The notes under the pieces are model-generated. The model saw only the letters and a program-made list of their open reading frames with translations. It did not search any database and was not told the DNA's origin. Below, piece after piece: positions 32,051 through 41,108 of a DNA stretch of 64,000 bases. Every line of letters starts with the position of its first letter. Position 1 is the stretch's first letter. The stretch comes from Mesorhizobium temperatum (lineage in GTDB: Bacteria; Pseudomonadota; Alphaproteobacteria; Rhizobiales; Rhizobiaceae), in assembly GCF_002284575.1 (NCBI RefSeq), contig NZ_NPKJ01000068.1, positions 535,033 to 599,032 of the forward strand, written 5' to 3'. A program made the position numbers and the translations under genes.

Positions 32051-34765
32051 ATGGAACCCAGCATAGCCCGCTATATCTGGAAGCACACCAAGAAGCAGCA
32101 GCTCTGGATATTGATGATCGTCGTGCTTTCGATGATCCCGTATTTCATGTCCTTCGACCTGCCGAAGCTGATCGTCAACGGCCCGATCCAAGGTGGCGGC
32201 TTCGAGCAACCGGGCGCGACCCAGCCATTCATGAGGCTACACTATAACCTGCCGTTCATCGGAGAGGTCCAGTTCTTCTCCGGTTTTCAGCTCGACCGCA
32301 AGGCGACGCTGTTTGCCCTGAGCTTTGTGTTCCTCTTGCTAGTCGTCATCAACGGCCTGTTCAAACTCTACATCAACACCTACAAGGGCCGCCTCGGCGA
32401 ACGCATGCTGCGGCGTATCCGCTTCGATCTGGTCGATCGTGTGCTGCGGTTTCCGCCGTTTTACTTCAAGCGGGTGAAATCCGCCGAAGTGGCGACCATG
32501 GTGAAGGACGAGGTGGAGCCGCTGGGCGGCTTCATCGGCGATGCCTTCGTGCAGCCGGTGCTGCTCGGCGGCCAGGCGCTGACAGCCATGCTGTTCATCG
32601 TGGTCCAGAACTTCTGGCTCGGAATGATAGCGGCCGTGATCGTGGTGATCCAGATCGCGCTCATCCCGCGAATGCGGCGGCGGCTGATCGTGCTCGGGCG
32701 CGAACGGCAGTTGACGGCGCGCGCGCTTTCGGGCCGGGTTGGCGAAATCGTCGACGGCATCGGCGCGGTTCACGTCCACGACACATCAAACTACGAGCGC
32801 GCCGACATAGCTGCCCGGCTCGGGCTCATCTTTAAGATCCGCTTCGATCTTTACCAATGGAAATTCATGGTGAAGTTCCTCAACAATTTTCTCGCGCAGG
32901 TCACGCCCTTTCTGTTCTACATGATCGGCGGGTATCTGGTCATCCAGGGGCGGCTCGACGTCGGTCAGCTCGTGGCCGTGATCGGCGCCTACAAGGACCT
33001 GCCCGGACCGATGAAAGAACTGATCGACTGGGATCAGGCGCGGCAGGATATCCAGGTCAAATATCAGCAGGTCGTTGAACAGTTCACCGCCGAGGGTCTC
33101 ATTGCGCCGAGAATCGGGGCATTGACGATCGACGATCCCGATCCGATGACCAACCCCCTGTCGGCGATCAGTCTGTCCATAGCAGACGATGGCGGTGCAA
33201 TGCTCCTCGACCGTATCTCCCTCCAGATCAAGCCGGGTGAGACGGTGGCGCTGGTCAGTACCGCAACAGGTGGAGCCGAGGCGCTTGCAGAAGCCTTCGC
33301 GCGGCTGAACTGGCCGGACAGCGGAAGGATCGCTTCGGGCGCCGACGACCTGCTTGAACTCCCCGAATCAGTGACCGGCCGGCGCATGTCCTATGCCTCG
33401 TCGGATGTTTTCCTGTTCCAGGCAAGCCTCCGCGATAACCTGCTCTACGGGTTGAAGCATGCGCCGCTGACATCGGTGCCTTATGACGGTGCTGCGGCAG
33501 ACCAGCACCGCTGGAACATCAACGAGGCGCGCCGGTCGGGCAATCCGGATTTTGATATCCACAGCGACTGGATCAACTATGCTTCCGCTGGCGCTACCGG
33601 CCCGCACGACCTCTTTGAAGCCGTGCGCCGGGTGCTCGACGCGGTTGTTCTATCGCGCGACATTCTGGATCTTGGCTTGCGTTCTTCGGCCGACCTCACG
33701 CGTCACACGGAGCTTGCCAGGCGGATCGTCGAACTGCGTGCGGCGCTGCGAACCCGGCTGGAACACGAAGGGCTGAGCGGACTGGTGGTTCCTTTCGAAC
33801 CGGGCGCCTATAACAAGGAAGCAACGATCGGCCAAAACCTGCTCTTCGGCGCTGCCGCCGGCCCCGAACTCGCCGACAGGGCTCTAGCGGCCAATCCCTA
33901 TTTTGCTTCTGTGCTGAGGCAGGCCGGCCTCGACCGCACGCTCTACGAAATGGGCATGGAGATCGCCGAACAGGCGATCGAGCTGTTTGCCGACCTGCCG
34001 CCCGATCACCAGTTCTTCCAGCAGCTCGCCTTCATGAGCGCCGAGGAGATACCCACCTACGAAACCTTGCTGCAACGGCTCAAGAACCGTCCCCACGAGG
34101 CGGTTTCGGAGAACGACCGCGCCATGATCGTCACCTTGAGCTTTGCCTATATCGAGCCCCGGCACCGCTTCGGCCTGCTGAGCGACGAGCTGATGAGCAA
34201 GATCGTCGCCGCACGCAACCGGTTCTATGAAAACCTGCCGCCCGAGCTGCAAAATGCGATCGAACGGTATGATCCTGCCAAATACATTGCCGCGGCCACC
34301 GTCATGGATAATGTCCTGTTCGGGCGTGTGGGCAACAACCATCCCGACGCGCCGGACCGCATACGCTCCATCGTCTATGACATTCTTGACGAACTGGGGC
34401 TTTATGCCGAACTTCTGGATGTCGGCCTGGACTTCAACGTCGGCTCCGGCGGCAGGCGGCTGACCGGTGGACAGCGACAGAAGCTCGATGTTGCCCGGGC
34501 CCTGCTCAAGCGTCCTGATTTTCTCATTCTCAACCGGCCGCTGTCGGCGCTCGACCAGCGCATGCAGGATAAGGTGCTGCGAAACGTGCTCGAGGAAGCC
34601 AGGCGCGACGACCATTCGCCGGCAATTGTGTGGGTCGTGACGAATCCGGCGATGGGGATGATGTTCGATCGCGTTATCGTCTTCAACTCGGGTAAGTTGG
34701 TGGAAGACGGAACACCCGAGACACTTTTGGCAGGGAGCGGTATCTTCAAGGAACTGTTGTCATAG
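32051..34765 (+). CDS. ABC-exporter-like protein with degenerate ATPase domain and large insertion
   Basis: A 904-residue protein. Residues 20-330 are an ABC exporter-type membrane domain (WILMIVVLSMIPYFMS, VFLLLVVINGLFKLYI, with RIRFDLVDRVLRFPP between helices). The rest resembles an ABC ATPase domain, but the P-loop (402-411) reads VSTATGGAEA without Lys, the Q-loop Gln is absent, Walker B (824-829) ends in NR instead of DE, and the switch His is Asn865. Only the signature (LTGGQRQ, 804-810) and SALD are kept. A 300-residue insertion separates the two halves, and NLL-F/Y-G-like motifs occur three times (462, 595, 753). It is probably not an ATP-driven pump by itself. Confidence 0.8.
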   Translation: MEPSIARYIWKHTKKQQLWILMIVVLSMIPYFMSFDLPKLIVNGPIQGGGFEQPGATQPFMRLHYNLPFIGEVQFFSGFQLDRKATLFALSFVFLLLVVINGLFKLYINTYKGRLGERMLRRIRFDLVDRVLRFPPFYFKRVKSAEVATMVKDEVEPLGGFIGDAFVQPVLLGGQALTAMLFIVVQNFWLGMIAAVIVVIQIALIPRMRRRLIVLGRERQLTARALSGRVGEIVDGIGAVHVHDTSNYERADIAARLGLIFKIRFDLYQWKFMVKFLNNFLAQVTPFLFYMIGGYLVIQGRLDVGQLVAVIGAYKDLPGPMKELIDWDQARQDIQVKYQQVVEQFTAEGLIAPRIGALTIDDPDPMTNPLSAISLSIADDGGAMLLDRISLQIKPGETVALVSTATGGAEALAEAFARLNWPDSGRIASGADDLLELPESVTGRRMSYASSDVFLFQASLRDNLLYGLKHAPLTSVPYDGAAADQHRWNINEARRSGNPDFDIHSDWINYASAGATGPHDLFEAVRRVLDAVVLSRDILDLGLRSSADLTRHTELARRIVELRAALRTRLEHEGLSGLVVPFEPGAYNKEATIGQNLLFGAAAGPELADRALAANPYFASVLRQAGLDRTLYEMGMEIAEQAIELFADLPPDHQFFQQLAFMSAEEIPTYETLLQRLKNRPHEAVSENDRAMIVTLSFAYIEPRHRFGLLSDELMSKIVAARNRFYENLPPELQNAIERYDPAKYIAAATVMDNVLFGRVGNNHPDAPDRIRSIVYDILDELGLYAELLDVGLDFNVGSGGRRLTGGQRQKLDVARALLKRPDFLILNRPLSALDQRMQDKVLRNVLEEARRDDHSPAIVWVVTNPAMGMMFDRVIVFNSGKLVEDGTPETLLAGSGIFKELLS

Positions 34766-34890
34766 AGCAACGGACATTCAGATGGGATCATTCTGCCGGT
34801 GGGAATTTACTGCAAGCTCAAGGGATTCGGCGAAGGGCGTCTCGCCATCCCGGAAGCAGAATTCATTCCATCTGGGCGTCCGTTGCTCTA
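34763..34890. repeat. 128-bp inverted-repeat element including the stop codon of the ABC-like gene
   Basis: TAGAGCAACGGAC at the left end matches GTCCGTTGCTCTA at the right end. Pairing continues with CAGATGGGATCATTCTGCCGG and CCGGAAGCAGAATTCATTCC. The loop is about 50 bp. The first TAG is the stop codon of the ABC-like gene, and the element ends 36 bp before the start of the cyclic-nucleotide-binding gene. Confidence 0.8.
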
Positions 34891-34926
34891 GTCTGGCAAA
34901 CGCGAATTTTGGGAAGGTTTGCGACA

Positions 34927-35376
34927 ATGCTGCTCAAGGATGAAGTTGGAATGCTGCAACGCGTTCCCTTGTTCTCTGCCATCGAGCCGACAAAGCTCAA
35001 GCTGCTTGCGTTCACATCCGATCGTGTGAGCTACAGCGCCGGTCAGATCCTTTTCCGGCAGGGCGACGAGGGAGACGCCGCCTATGTCATCCTTTCAGGC
35101 AGGGCGGATATTCTGGTCGATTCCGACAGCGGACCGATAAAAGTTGCCGAACTGGAGCCAAATTCGATTGTTGGCGAGATCGCCATATTGTGCAACAGCT
35201 CCCGCACTGCCACCGTCAGAGCGGCGAGTCCGCTGGAAGCCTTGAGAATCCGCAAGGATCATTTCCTGAGGCTTATGAGGGAGTTCCCGGAAATGACCAT
35301 CGAGATATTGCGGGTTCTTGCCGATCGCCTAAGCCATACGACCGCGGATCTGATCGATGCACGAAGCGCCAAATAA
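34927..35376 (+). CDS. Stand-alone cyclic nucleotide-binding domain protein
   Basis: A 149-residue protein that is only a cNMP-binding (CAP_ED) domain. LFRQGDEGDAAYVILSG forms the beta-roll, and the phosphate-binding cassette is GEIAILCNSSRTATVRA with Glu84 and Arg93, the residues that hold the ribose and cyclic phosphate in CAP. No DNA-binding or kinase domain follows, so it must act by protein contact. It sits between the ABC-like gene and the MBL-fold gene, with three cyclase genes within 20 kb. ATG 34927 is chosen. Confidence 0.87.
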   Translation: MLLKDEVGMLQRVPLFSAIEPTKLKLLAFTSDRVSYSAGQILFRQGDEGDAAYVILSGRADILVDSDSGPIKVAELEPNSIVGEIAILCNSSRTATVRAASPLEALRIRKDHFLRLMREFPEMTIEILRVLADRLSHTTADLIDARSAK

Positions 35377-35499
35377 CGAATGACGTGCGCTCGATCCTCG
35401 CCGTCGTGATGGGGACTGTCCTCTTGCTGAGAAGGTCACCCGGAGAAAGCCTGTCTCGCCTAGCAGCAGTTGTTTGGCTAAGATGGGCAAAGGGGTAGC

Positions 35500-36354
35500 A
35501 TGTACGACGACGTTTTCCTGGTCAGGTTTTGGGGTGTGCGCGGCAGCATTTCGGTATCAGGGCCAGAATTCTCACGCTATGGCGGCAACACAATCTGCAT
35601 TGAGATGCGATGCGGTAAGCATACGCTTCTGTTCGACGCAGGCTCTGGCCTACGGCCTGCCGGCGGGGCCCTTCAGGCGTTGGCCGTGACCGATTTCGAC
35701 CTGCTTTTCACCCATTGCCATTACGATCACATCATCGGGCTGCCGTCTTTTGCGCCGATCTATGACCGGAGCGTCAAGGTTACGCTTTGGTCCGGGCATC
35801 TTGCAGGACACATGACGACCCGGCAGATGGTCGATGAGTTCATGCGGCCGCCGTGGTTTCCGGTGAAACTGGGGATCTGCAAGGCAAGCCTCGACTATCG
35901 CGATTTCGTATCCGGAGACGTGCTTCGGCCGCGCGAAGGGGTGGTGGTCCGAACCGGCAGCCTTATCCATCCGGGCGGCTGCATAGGCTACCGAGTCGAA
36001 TGGGGTGGCCGCGTCGTGGCGGTGATCACAGACACTGAGCACGAACCGGACAAACTCGATCAGGCGGTGCTCGGCCTGATCGAAGATGCCGACCTCGTCA
36101 TTTACGATTGCACCTACACCGAGGAGGAAATGGAACGCCGCCGCGGTTACGGGCACTCGACATGGCAACAGGGCGTCAAGCTCTGTGAGGCGGCCGGTGC
36201 GCGGGGGCTTGCGCTGTTTCACCACGATCCGACGCGGACCGACGCGGAACTGGACGAGATCGAGAAACTGGCCAAAGACAAGTTCACCGGCGCTTTTGCC
36301 GCGCGGGATGGCCAGACGCTCAAATTTCCAGTCTCATTGCGCAAAAAGCGCTGA
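35500..36354 (+). CDS. Metallo-beta-lactamase-fold hydrolase
   Basis: A 284-residue cytoplasmic metalloprotein. The metal motif HCHYDH (His72, His74, Asp76, His77) is HxHxDH, and VAVITDTEHEPD supplies the later metal ligands. The N-terminus RFWGVRGSISVSGPEFSRYGGNT is the form seen in phosphodiesterase-like members of the MBL fold related to class II cAMP phosphodiesterases and PhnP. Next to a cNMP-binding protein and cyclase genes, a role in cyclic nucleotide turnover is attractive, but this is inference. It ends 1 bp before the convergent deacetylase gene. Confidence 0.82.
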   Translation: MYDDVFLVRFWGVRGSISVSGPEFSRYGGNTICIEMRCGKHTLLFDAGSGLRPAGGALQALAVTDFDLLFTHCHYDHIIGLPSFAPIYDRSVKVTLWSGHLAGHMTTRQMVDEFMRPPWFPVKLGICKASLDYRDFVSGDVLRPREGVVVRTGSLIHPGGCIGYRVEWGGRVVAVITDTEHEPDKLDQAVLGLIEDADLVIYDCTYTEEEMERRRGYGHSTWQQGVKLCEAAGARGLALFHHDPTRTDAELDEIEKLAKDKFTGAFAARDGQTLKFPVSLRKKR

Positions 36355-36355
36355 G

Positions 36356-37120
36356 CTATTTTCCTCTACCGGCGCTGCGCCCGATCAATGTCCTGATCGG
36401 AAGCCATGCGCAGGCTTCAGTCTGTGCGGTGACTGTGAACAGCCGTTCGAGGAAGAGCCAGGCCGATTCATCATGTACGAGATGGTGGGTGAGCAGGCCG
36501 ACCGGTTCGCCGCCGTCGGATGCATGCTGCAATTGCGCGATGATAGCCTGAACCAATAGGCCATGATCGCGGCAGCCGCGCGTGCCATGCCAATCCATGA
36601 TGTCGACATTGCTGTTGATGACCGCCAGTGGAGCCGGCTTCGGCGGCCCATAGATCGACAATGCCGAAAATCCTATCGATTCAAGGTCGGATACCAAGCC
36701 GGCGTCGATCCTGTTCCAGGGTGGCACCAGCATCGGAACGGCACGTGCGCCGTGCAGGTCGGTTACGTGCGTCAGCCCGCGAGCCAGATCATCGAGCACC
36801 GCCTCGCGCGGCCGATGCGCGCCGAGCTCCTGCTTTTTCTGGTGCTCGGGCGCATGATTTCGGTGCGCCCAGCCATGGATGGCGACCGTGGCATGCGGCG
36901 CCTCGCCAAGCCGGACGACAAGCTTCTCATCAGTCAGGGCCGGAATGACGGCCAGAGTGACCGGAACCGCGAATTCACCGGTGAGGTCGAGCAGCCGATC
37001 AAGCGCAGGCGTCGGATCCACGGCGTCGTCGTCGCGCAGCCAAAACTCTGCCTTACGGTCCGCCCGTTGCCGGCACGCCAGTTCTTCCACCAAGGGCCGC
37101 CAGATCTGATCGGACGTCAT
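36356..37120 (-). CDS. Polysaccharide deacetylase-like protein
   Basis: A 254-residue protein of the NodB/polysaccharide deacetylase fold. EFWLRDDDAVDPT carries the Asp residues of motif 1, VAIHGWAHRNH gives the H-x3-H metal ligands of motif 2, and LVPPWNRID matches motif 3. No signal peptide, so it would act on a cytoplasmic (lipid- or nucleotide-linked) sugar. Its start overlaps the stop of the upstream glycosyltransferase gene by 4 bp. Such enzymes remove N- or O-acetyl groups from glycans. Confidence 0.8.
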   Translation of the reverse strand: MTSDQIWRPLVEELACRQRADRKAEFWLRDDDAVDPTPALDRLLDLTGEFAVPVTLAVIPALTDEKLVVRLGEAPHATVAIHGWAHRNHAPEHQKKQELGAHRPREAVLDDLARGLTHVTDLHGARAVPMLVPPWNRIDAGLVSDLESIGFSALSIYGPPKPAPLAVINSNVDIMDWHGTRGCRDHGLLVQAIIAQLQHASDGGEPVGLLTHHLVHDESAWLFLERLFTVTAQTEACAWLPIRTLIGRSAGRGK

Positions 37121-38205
37121 GAAACCGGGATCTTCGCAAGAAGTTCGGCCAGACGCGCCACTGCAGCACCGAGGGAACGTTCTTCGAGGATGAAACGTCT
37201 GGCTTCCGCGGCCATGATGGTTCTTTCGTCGTTACGGGCGAGAAGCCTTTCAATGGCAGAAGCGAACGCCGCCACATCGCCCGGCGGGGTGAGAAACCCG
37301 GTCTGGCCATCCCGCACGACCTCCGGCACGCCGGCGATGTCCTGTGCCACCACCGGAAGGCCGGCAGCCTGTGCTTCAAGATAGGCAACGCCATAGGCCT
37401 CGCCGTAACCCGGCCAGACGTAAATTCCCCCACTGTAGAGGACATTCGGCACGGCGGCTGGCTCAATCGCGCCAAGCCATTCGATACGGTCGGCGGGCAA
37501 GCCGGCGAATTGCGCTTTGACCTCGTCACGGGCAGGCCCATCCCCGACGACCGACATGGTCCAGGGCAGGTGGCCGATCGAACCGAGCGCCTGCGCCAGC
37601 ATGCGATAGCTTTCGACTTTGTCGCCCAGGCGCATCATGGCGACGGTAACGAGGCGCGTCGGACAACCCCGTGCCGGCATTTCCCGGAATACCGATGTGT
37701 CGATGAAGGGCGAAAGCATACCGAGAGCGGCGTCGGGAATCGCATCCGTCAGTCCCTGACGATCCCTTTGCGTGAAGCAGATGTTCAGCGCTGCCTGTTC
37801 GACGGCTCGCGCCACCAACGCTTGCGTATCGGCCCACAAACCGGCGTTGCGCCGCCTCGAATAGGAGGCTTCCGCTGTCACATAGGGGATAGCAAAGGCC
37901 GACGCCAGCTCGGGTCCGATCAGGTCGGGCGCCTTGTAATAGGGATGGTAGGAGAACCAGAGATCGGGCTTGCCGTCGCGATCCCAAAGCTTTGTCAGCC
38001 GCGCGGCTTCCTCTCGGGCCTCGATCTTGAGCGCATCGAAACTTTTCGACTCCGGTTCGCGTAGATAGAAGCGCAATTCGGATGCTAGTTCGACGCTATG
38101 CCCTCCATGCTCCAGCGCCTTGACCAGCATCCGTGCCATCTGGCGGTCGCCGGAGGCAACGGGATGGTTGGGCGACTTCAGCGGCGCGTAGAAGGCAATT
38201 CGCAT
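37117..38205 (-). CDS. Group 4 glycosyltransferase, fourth in the cluster
   Basis: A 362-residue GT-B enzyme. The N-terminus MRIAFYAPLKSPNHPVASGDRQMA is typical; the C-terminal domain has TVAMMRLGDKVESYRMLAQAL and the E-x7-E motif GEAYGVAYLEAQAAG. ATG 38205 is preferred to 38238 because it starts at the conserved first strand. It forms a two-gene unit with the deacetylase (4-bp overlap), so transfer and deacetylation of the same sugar are likely coupled. Both genes face the MBL-fold gene. Confidence 0.85.
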   Translation of the reverse strand: MRIAFYAPLKSPNHPVASGDRQMARMLVKALEHGGHSVELASELRFYLREPESKSFDALKIEAREEAARLTKLWDRDGKPDLWFSYHPYYKAPDLIGPELASAFAIPYVTAEASYSRRRNAGLWADTQALVARAVEQAALNICFTQRDRQGLTDAIPDAALGMLSPFIDTSVFREMPARGCPTRLVTVAMMRLGDKVESYRMLAQALGSIGHLPWTMSVVGDGPARDEVKAQFAGLPADRIEWLGAIEPAAVPNVLYSGGIYVWPGYGEAYGVAYLEAQAAGLPVVAQDIAGVPEVVRDGQTGFLTPPGDVAAFASAIERLLARNDERTIMAAEARRFILEERSLGAAVARLAELLAKIPVS

Positions 38206-38280
38206 CGCCGGAACCCTATCATCGGAAAGCCTGCGCAAGTCAATTTCGAAGCATGATCGACTTCACCTTCAAGCAGTGGA

Positions 38281-39459
38281 ATGTGCTATCTGATGCCTAT
38301 GGAAACAGCTGCCGCGTCCGACCCATTTGTCGCTTCTTTGCCGGTTTTCGCAAAATTCGAAAGCGTTGCCGATATCGATAACTATCGGCCTCTTCCGGAT
38401 GGCTGGGCGCTGGCCACCGCCGACATCGTCGGCTCGACTAAGGCGATCGGGGCTGGGCGCTATAAAACCGTCAATATGGCCGGCGCCAGCGTCATTTCGG
38501 CGCTGCTCAATGCGCTGGGTCGGAAAGATCTTCCCTTTGTCTTCGGCGGCGACGGCGCGCTCGTGGCGTTTCCCGGCTCGGCGCTGGAGATCACCCGCAA
38601 CGCGCTGGCGGCTGTCCAGAGATGGGTGGCGGACGAACTGGACCTGACCTTGCGTGCCGCAATCGTGCCGATAAAGGATATAAGAGCGCAAGGCCTCGAC
38701 GTTCGCGTGGCGAGGTTCCGGGCCTCCGAAGCGGTCTTCTATGCCATGTTCGCCGGGGGTGGCGGCAGTTGGGCGGAAGCCGAGATGAAAGCGGGGCGCT
38801 ACCGCATCGATCCTGCGCCGGCCGGCGCGCGGCCGGATCTGACCGGCCTCTCCTGCCGCTGGAACCCGATCGAAGCCCGGCATGGCGAAATCGTCTCGAT
38901 CATAGCCATACCGGGGGCGTCGCGCGACTTCCGCGGTTTTCAGTTTCTGGCTTCCGACATCATCGCCCTTGCCGGCGGGCAGGAACGCGAAGGCCACCCG
39001 TTGCCGGTGAACGGGCCGGCCTACAGTTTTTCGCCCGCCGGCATCGATATCGAGGCGCGGGCCATGGCACCGGCAGGTTGGCGGTGGCTGTCGAAGCTGT
39101 GGATATTGTTCCTGCTGACGCTTACGGCTGTCACCGACAGATATGGCTGGACGATCGGCAGTTTCGATCCGAAGATCTACAAACGCGACGTGGCCAGCAA
39201 TTCGGATTTCCGGAAGTTCGACGACGGCTTGAAGATGACTATCGACGTTGACGCGGATGTGTTGCAACGGATCGAGAACCGGCTGAAACAGGCGGAAGAG
39301 GCGGGCATCTGCAACTATGGCCTGCACCGCCAGAAGTCGGCCTTGATGACATGCCTCGTCGCCTCGCCGCTGCAGCGCGATCACGTTCATTTCATCGATG
39401 GCGCCGCCGGCGGCTATGCGATGGCCGCCGCAAGCCTGAAGGCGAAGGTGCCGGTCTGA
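38281..39459 (+). CDS. DUF3095 protein, divergent nucleotidyl cyclase-like
   Basis: A 392-residue protein of the DUF3095 family. TADIVGSTKA (Asp48) and FGGDGALVAF match the two metal-binding Asp regions of class III cyclases, but the Lys normally four residues before the second Asp is Val, so substrate use may differ. A hydrophobic stretch near residue 275 (LWILFLLTLTAV) could touch the membrane. The tail LMTCLVASPLQRDHVHFIDGAAGGYAMAA is typical of DUF3095. Starts at 38293 and 38299 are also possible. It lies between the divergent glycosyltransferase and the sugar dehydrogenase. Activity is not established for the family as far as I know. Confidence 0.78.
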   Translation: MCYLMPMETAAASDPFVASLPVFAKFESVADIDNYRPLPDGWALATADIVGSTKAIGAGRYKTVNMAGASVISALLNALGRKDLPFVFGGDGALVAFPGSALEITRNALAAVQRWVADELDLTLRAAIVPIKDIRAQGLDVRVARFRASEAVFYAMFAGGGGSWAEAEMKAGRYRIDPAPAGARPDLTGLSCRWNPIEARHGEIVSIIAIPGASRDFRGFQFLASDIIALAGGQEREGHPLPVNGPAYSFSPAGIDIEARAMAPAGWRWLSKLWILFLLTLTAVTDRYGWTIGSFDPKIYKRDVASNSDFRKFDDGLKMTIDVDADVLQRIENRLKQAEEAGICNYGLHRQKSALMTCLVASPLQRDHVHFIDGAAGGYAMAAASLKAKVPV

Positions 39460-39517
39460 CGACGGCTTGCGGAAATCGATTTTCCGCAATATGCCTCGGG
39501 ACCAGGTGAGCCTCGCC

Positions 39518-40903
39518 ATGGGAGCGGACGGCCTGTCCGAATTGACGGAAAGCAGATTTTTGGACGCCTCACGATCGACATATGACCGTCTTCTGAACCG
39601 GATTTCGACACGCGCCGCGCAAGTCGGCGTGATCGGACTGGGCTATGTCGGGTTGCCGCTGGCGGTTGCGATCGCACGCGCCGGCTTCCCGGTTTCCGGC
39701 TTCGACATCGAAGCCCAGAAGGTCGAGAGCCTGAACAACGGCCAATCCTATATTGAGGCGGTGACGTCGACAGCCCTTGCCGGCCAGGTGGCGAGCGGAC
39801 GGTTCCGCGCCACTGCGGATTTTGTGGAACTGGCCGTCTGCGATGTCATCATTATCTGCGTTCCGACACCGCTGACGAAAAACCGTGAGCCGGATCTCTC
39901 CTTTGTCAGGAACACGGCAGGCACCATCGCGAAGCATCTGCGTCTCGGCCAGATGATCGTGCTGGAATCGACCACCTATCCCGGCACCACCGACGACGTG
40001 ATCAAGCCCATACTGGAAGAAACCGGCTTGCAGTCGAAGATAGACTTCTTCCTCGGCTTCTCGCCCGAACGCGAGGATCCCGGCAACCGCAGCTTTGAAG
40101 TCGCAACGATCCCCAAGGTCGTGGCAGGCGACGGCATTGAAGCGGCGACACTCGTGCAGGCTTTCTACCAGGCCGTGGTCAAGACCGTCGTTCCAGTTTC
40201 CACCACGGCGACCGCCGAGGCGGTCAAGCTGACGGAAAACATCTTCCGCTCGGTCAACATAGCCCTGGTCAACGAGTTGAAGGTCGTGCTCGGTGCGATG
40301 GGCATCGACATCTGGGAGGTGATCGAGGCGGCAAAGAGCAAGCCCTTCGGCTACATGCCTTTCTATCCTAGCCCCGGACTTGGCGGCCACTGCGTTCCGA
40401 TCGATCCCTTCTACCTGACGTGGAAGGCGCGCGAATACGACCTGCCGACCCGCTTCATCGAGCTGGCGGCAGAGATCAACACGGCCATGCCGCGTCATGT
40501 GGTCGATGAACTGGCGAAGGCGCTGGACCGGCGCTGCGGCAAGGCGCTCAGCCGCTCGCGCATTCTCATCATCGGGCTCGCCTATAAGAAGAATGTGCCC
40601 GACATCCGCGAAAGCCCTTCATTGCGGCTCATTGAACTCATCGAGGAATGGGGCGGCAAGGCGGAATTCCACGATCCGCATGTTACCGAGATCCCGACGA
40701 CACGGGAGCATATGGCGATCAAAGGGCGTCGCTCGGTCGAATTGACCGAGGCGGTCTTGAAGGATTTCGATGCTGTCGTCGTTGCAACCGACCACGACGC
40801 GATCGACTATCAGGCGATCGCTGATCACGCTCTTCTGATCGTCGACACACGCAATGTTTTTGGCCGCATCGGGCTAGCCCGAGAGACGGTGGTGAAAGCC
40901 TAA
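39518..40903 (+). CDS. UDP-sugar 6-dehydrogenase family protein
   Basis: A 461-residue NAD-dependent nucleotide-sugar dehydrogenase of the WbpO/TviB/WecC type. GVIGLGYVGLPLAVAIARAG is the NAD loop, LESTTYPGTTDD follows, and the catalytic Cys is in PGLGGHCVPIDPFYLTWKA. These enzymes oxidise UDP-HexNAc to the uronic acid. ATG 39518 is chosen because AGGTGAG lies 7 nt upstream; upstream starts at 39467 (TTG) and 39491 lack it. It supplies an acidic donor for the four glycosyltransferases around it. Confidence 0.92.
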   Translation: MGADGLSELTESRFLDASRSTYDRLLNRISTRAAQVGVIGLGYVGLPLAVAIARAGFPVSGFDIEAQKVESLNNGQSYIEAVTSTALAGQVASGRFRATADFVELAVCDVIIICVPTPLTKNREPDLSFVRNTAGTIAKHLRLGQMIVLESTTYPGTTDDVIKPILEETGLQSKIDFFLGFSPEREDPGNRSFEVATIPKVVAGDGIEAATLVQAFYQAVVKTVVPVSTTATAEAVKLTENIFRSVNIALVNELKVVLGAMGIDIWEVIEAAKSKPFGYMPFYPSPGLGGHCVPIDPFYLTWKAREYDLPTRFIELAAEINTAMPRHVVDELAKALDRRCGKALSRSRILIIGLAYKKNVPDIRESPSLRLIELIEEWGGKAEFHDPHVTEIPTTREHMAIKGRRSVELTEAVLKDFDAVVVATDHDAIDYQAIADHALLIVDTRNVFGRIGLARETVVKA

Positions 40904-41108
40904 TGGCGTCTGAGCCGGTGAATTTTTTGCCCGATGGCAGGATCATGATTGCACTCCGCCGGCAGCCTCGCCACATAAGCCCCTTCGCCGGCTTTTACCG
41001 CCGAAGCCGACTTTATTGACTTCGAGGGTCTTGTCTTTGGGTCGTTAGCGGACCGTGTCGTGGCGGATCAAAGGAGAATGGCTCGTCTTTGACGGGTCTC
41101 GAGATAGC

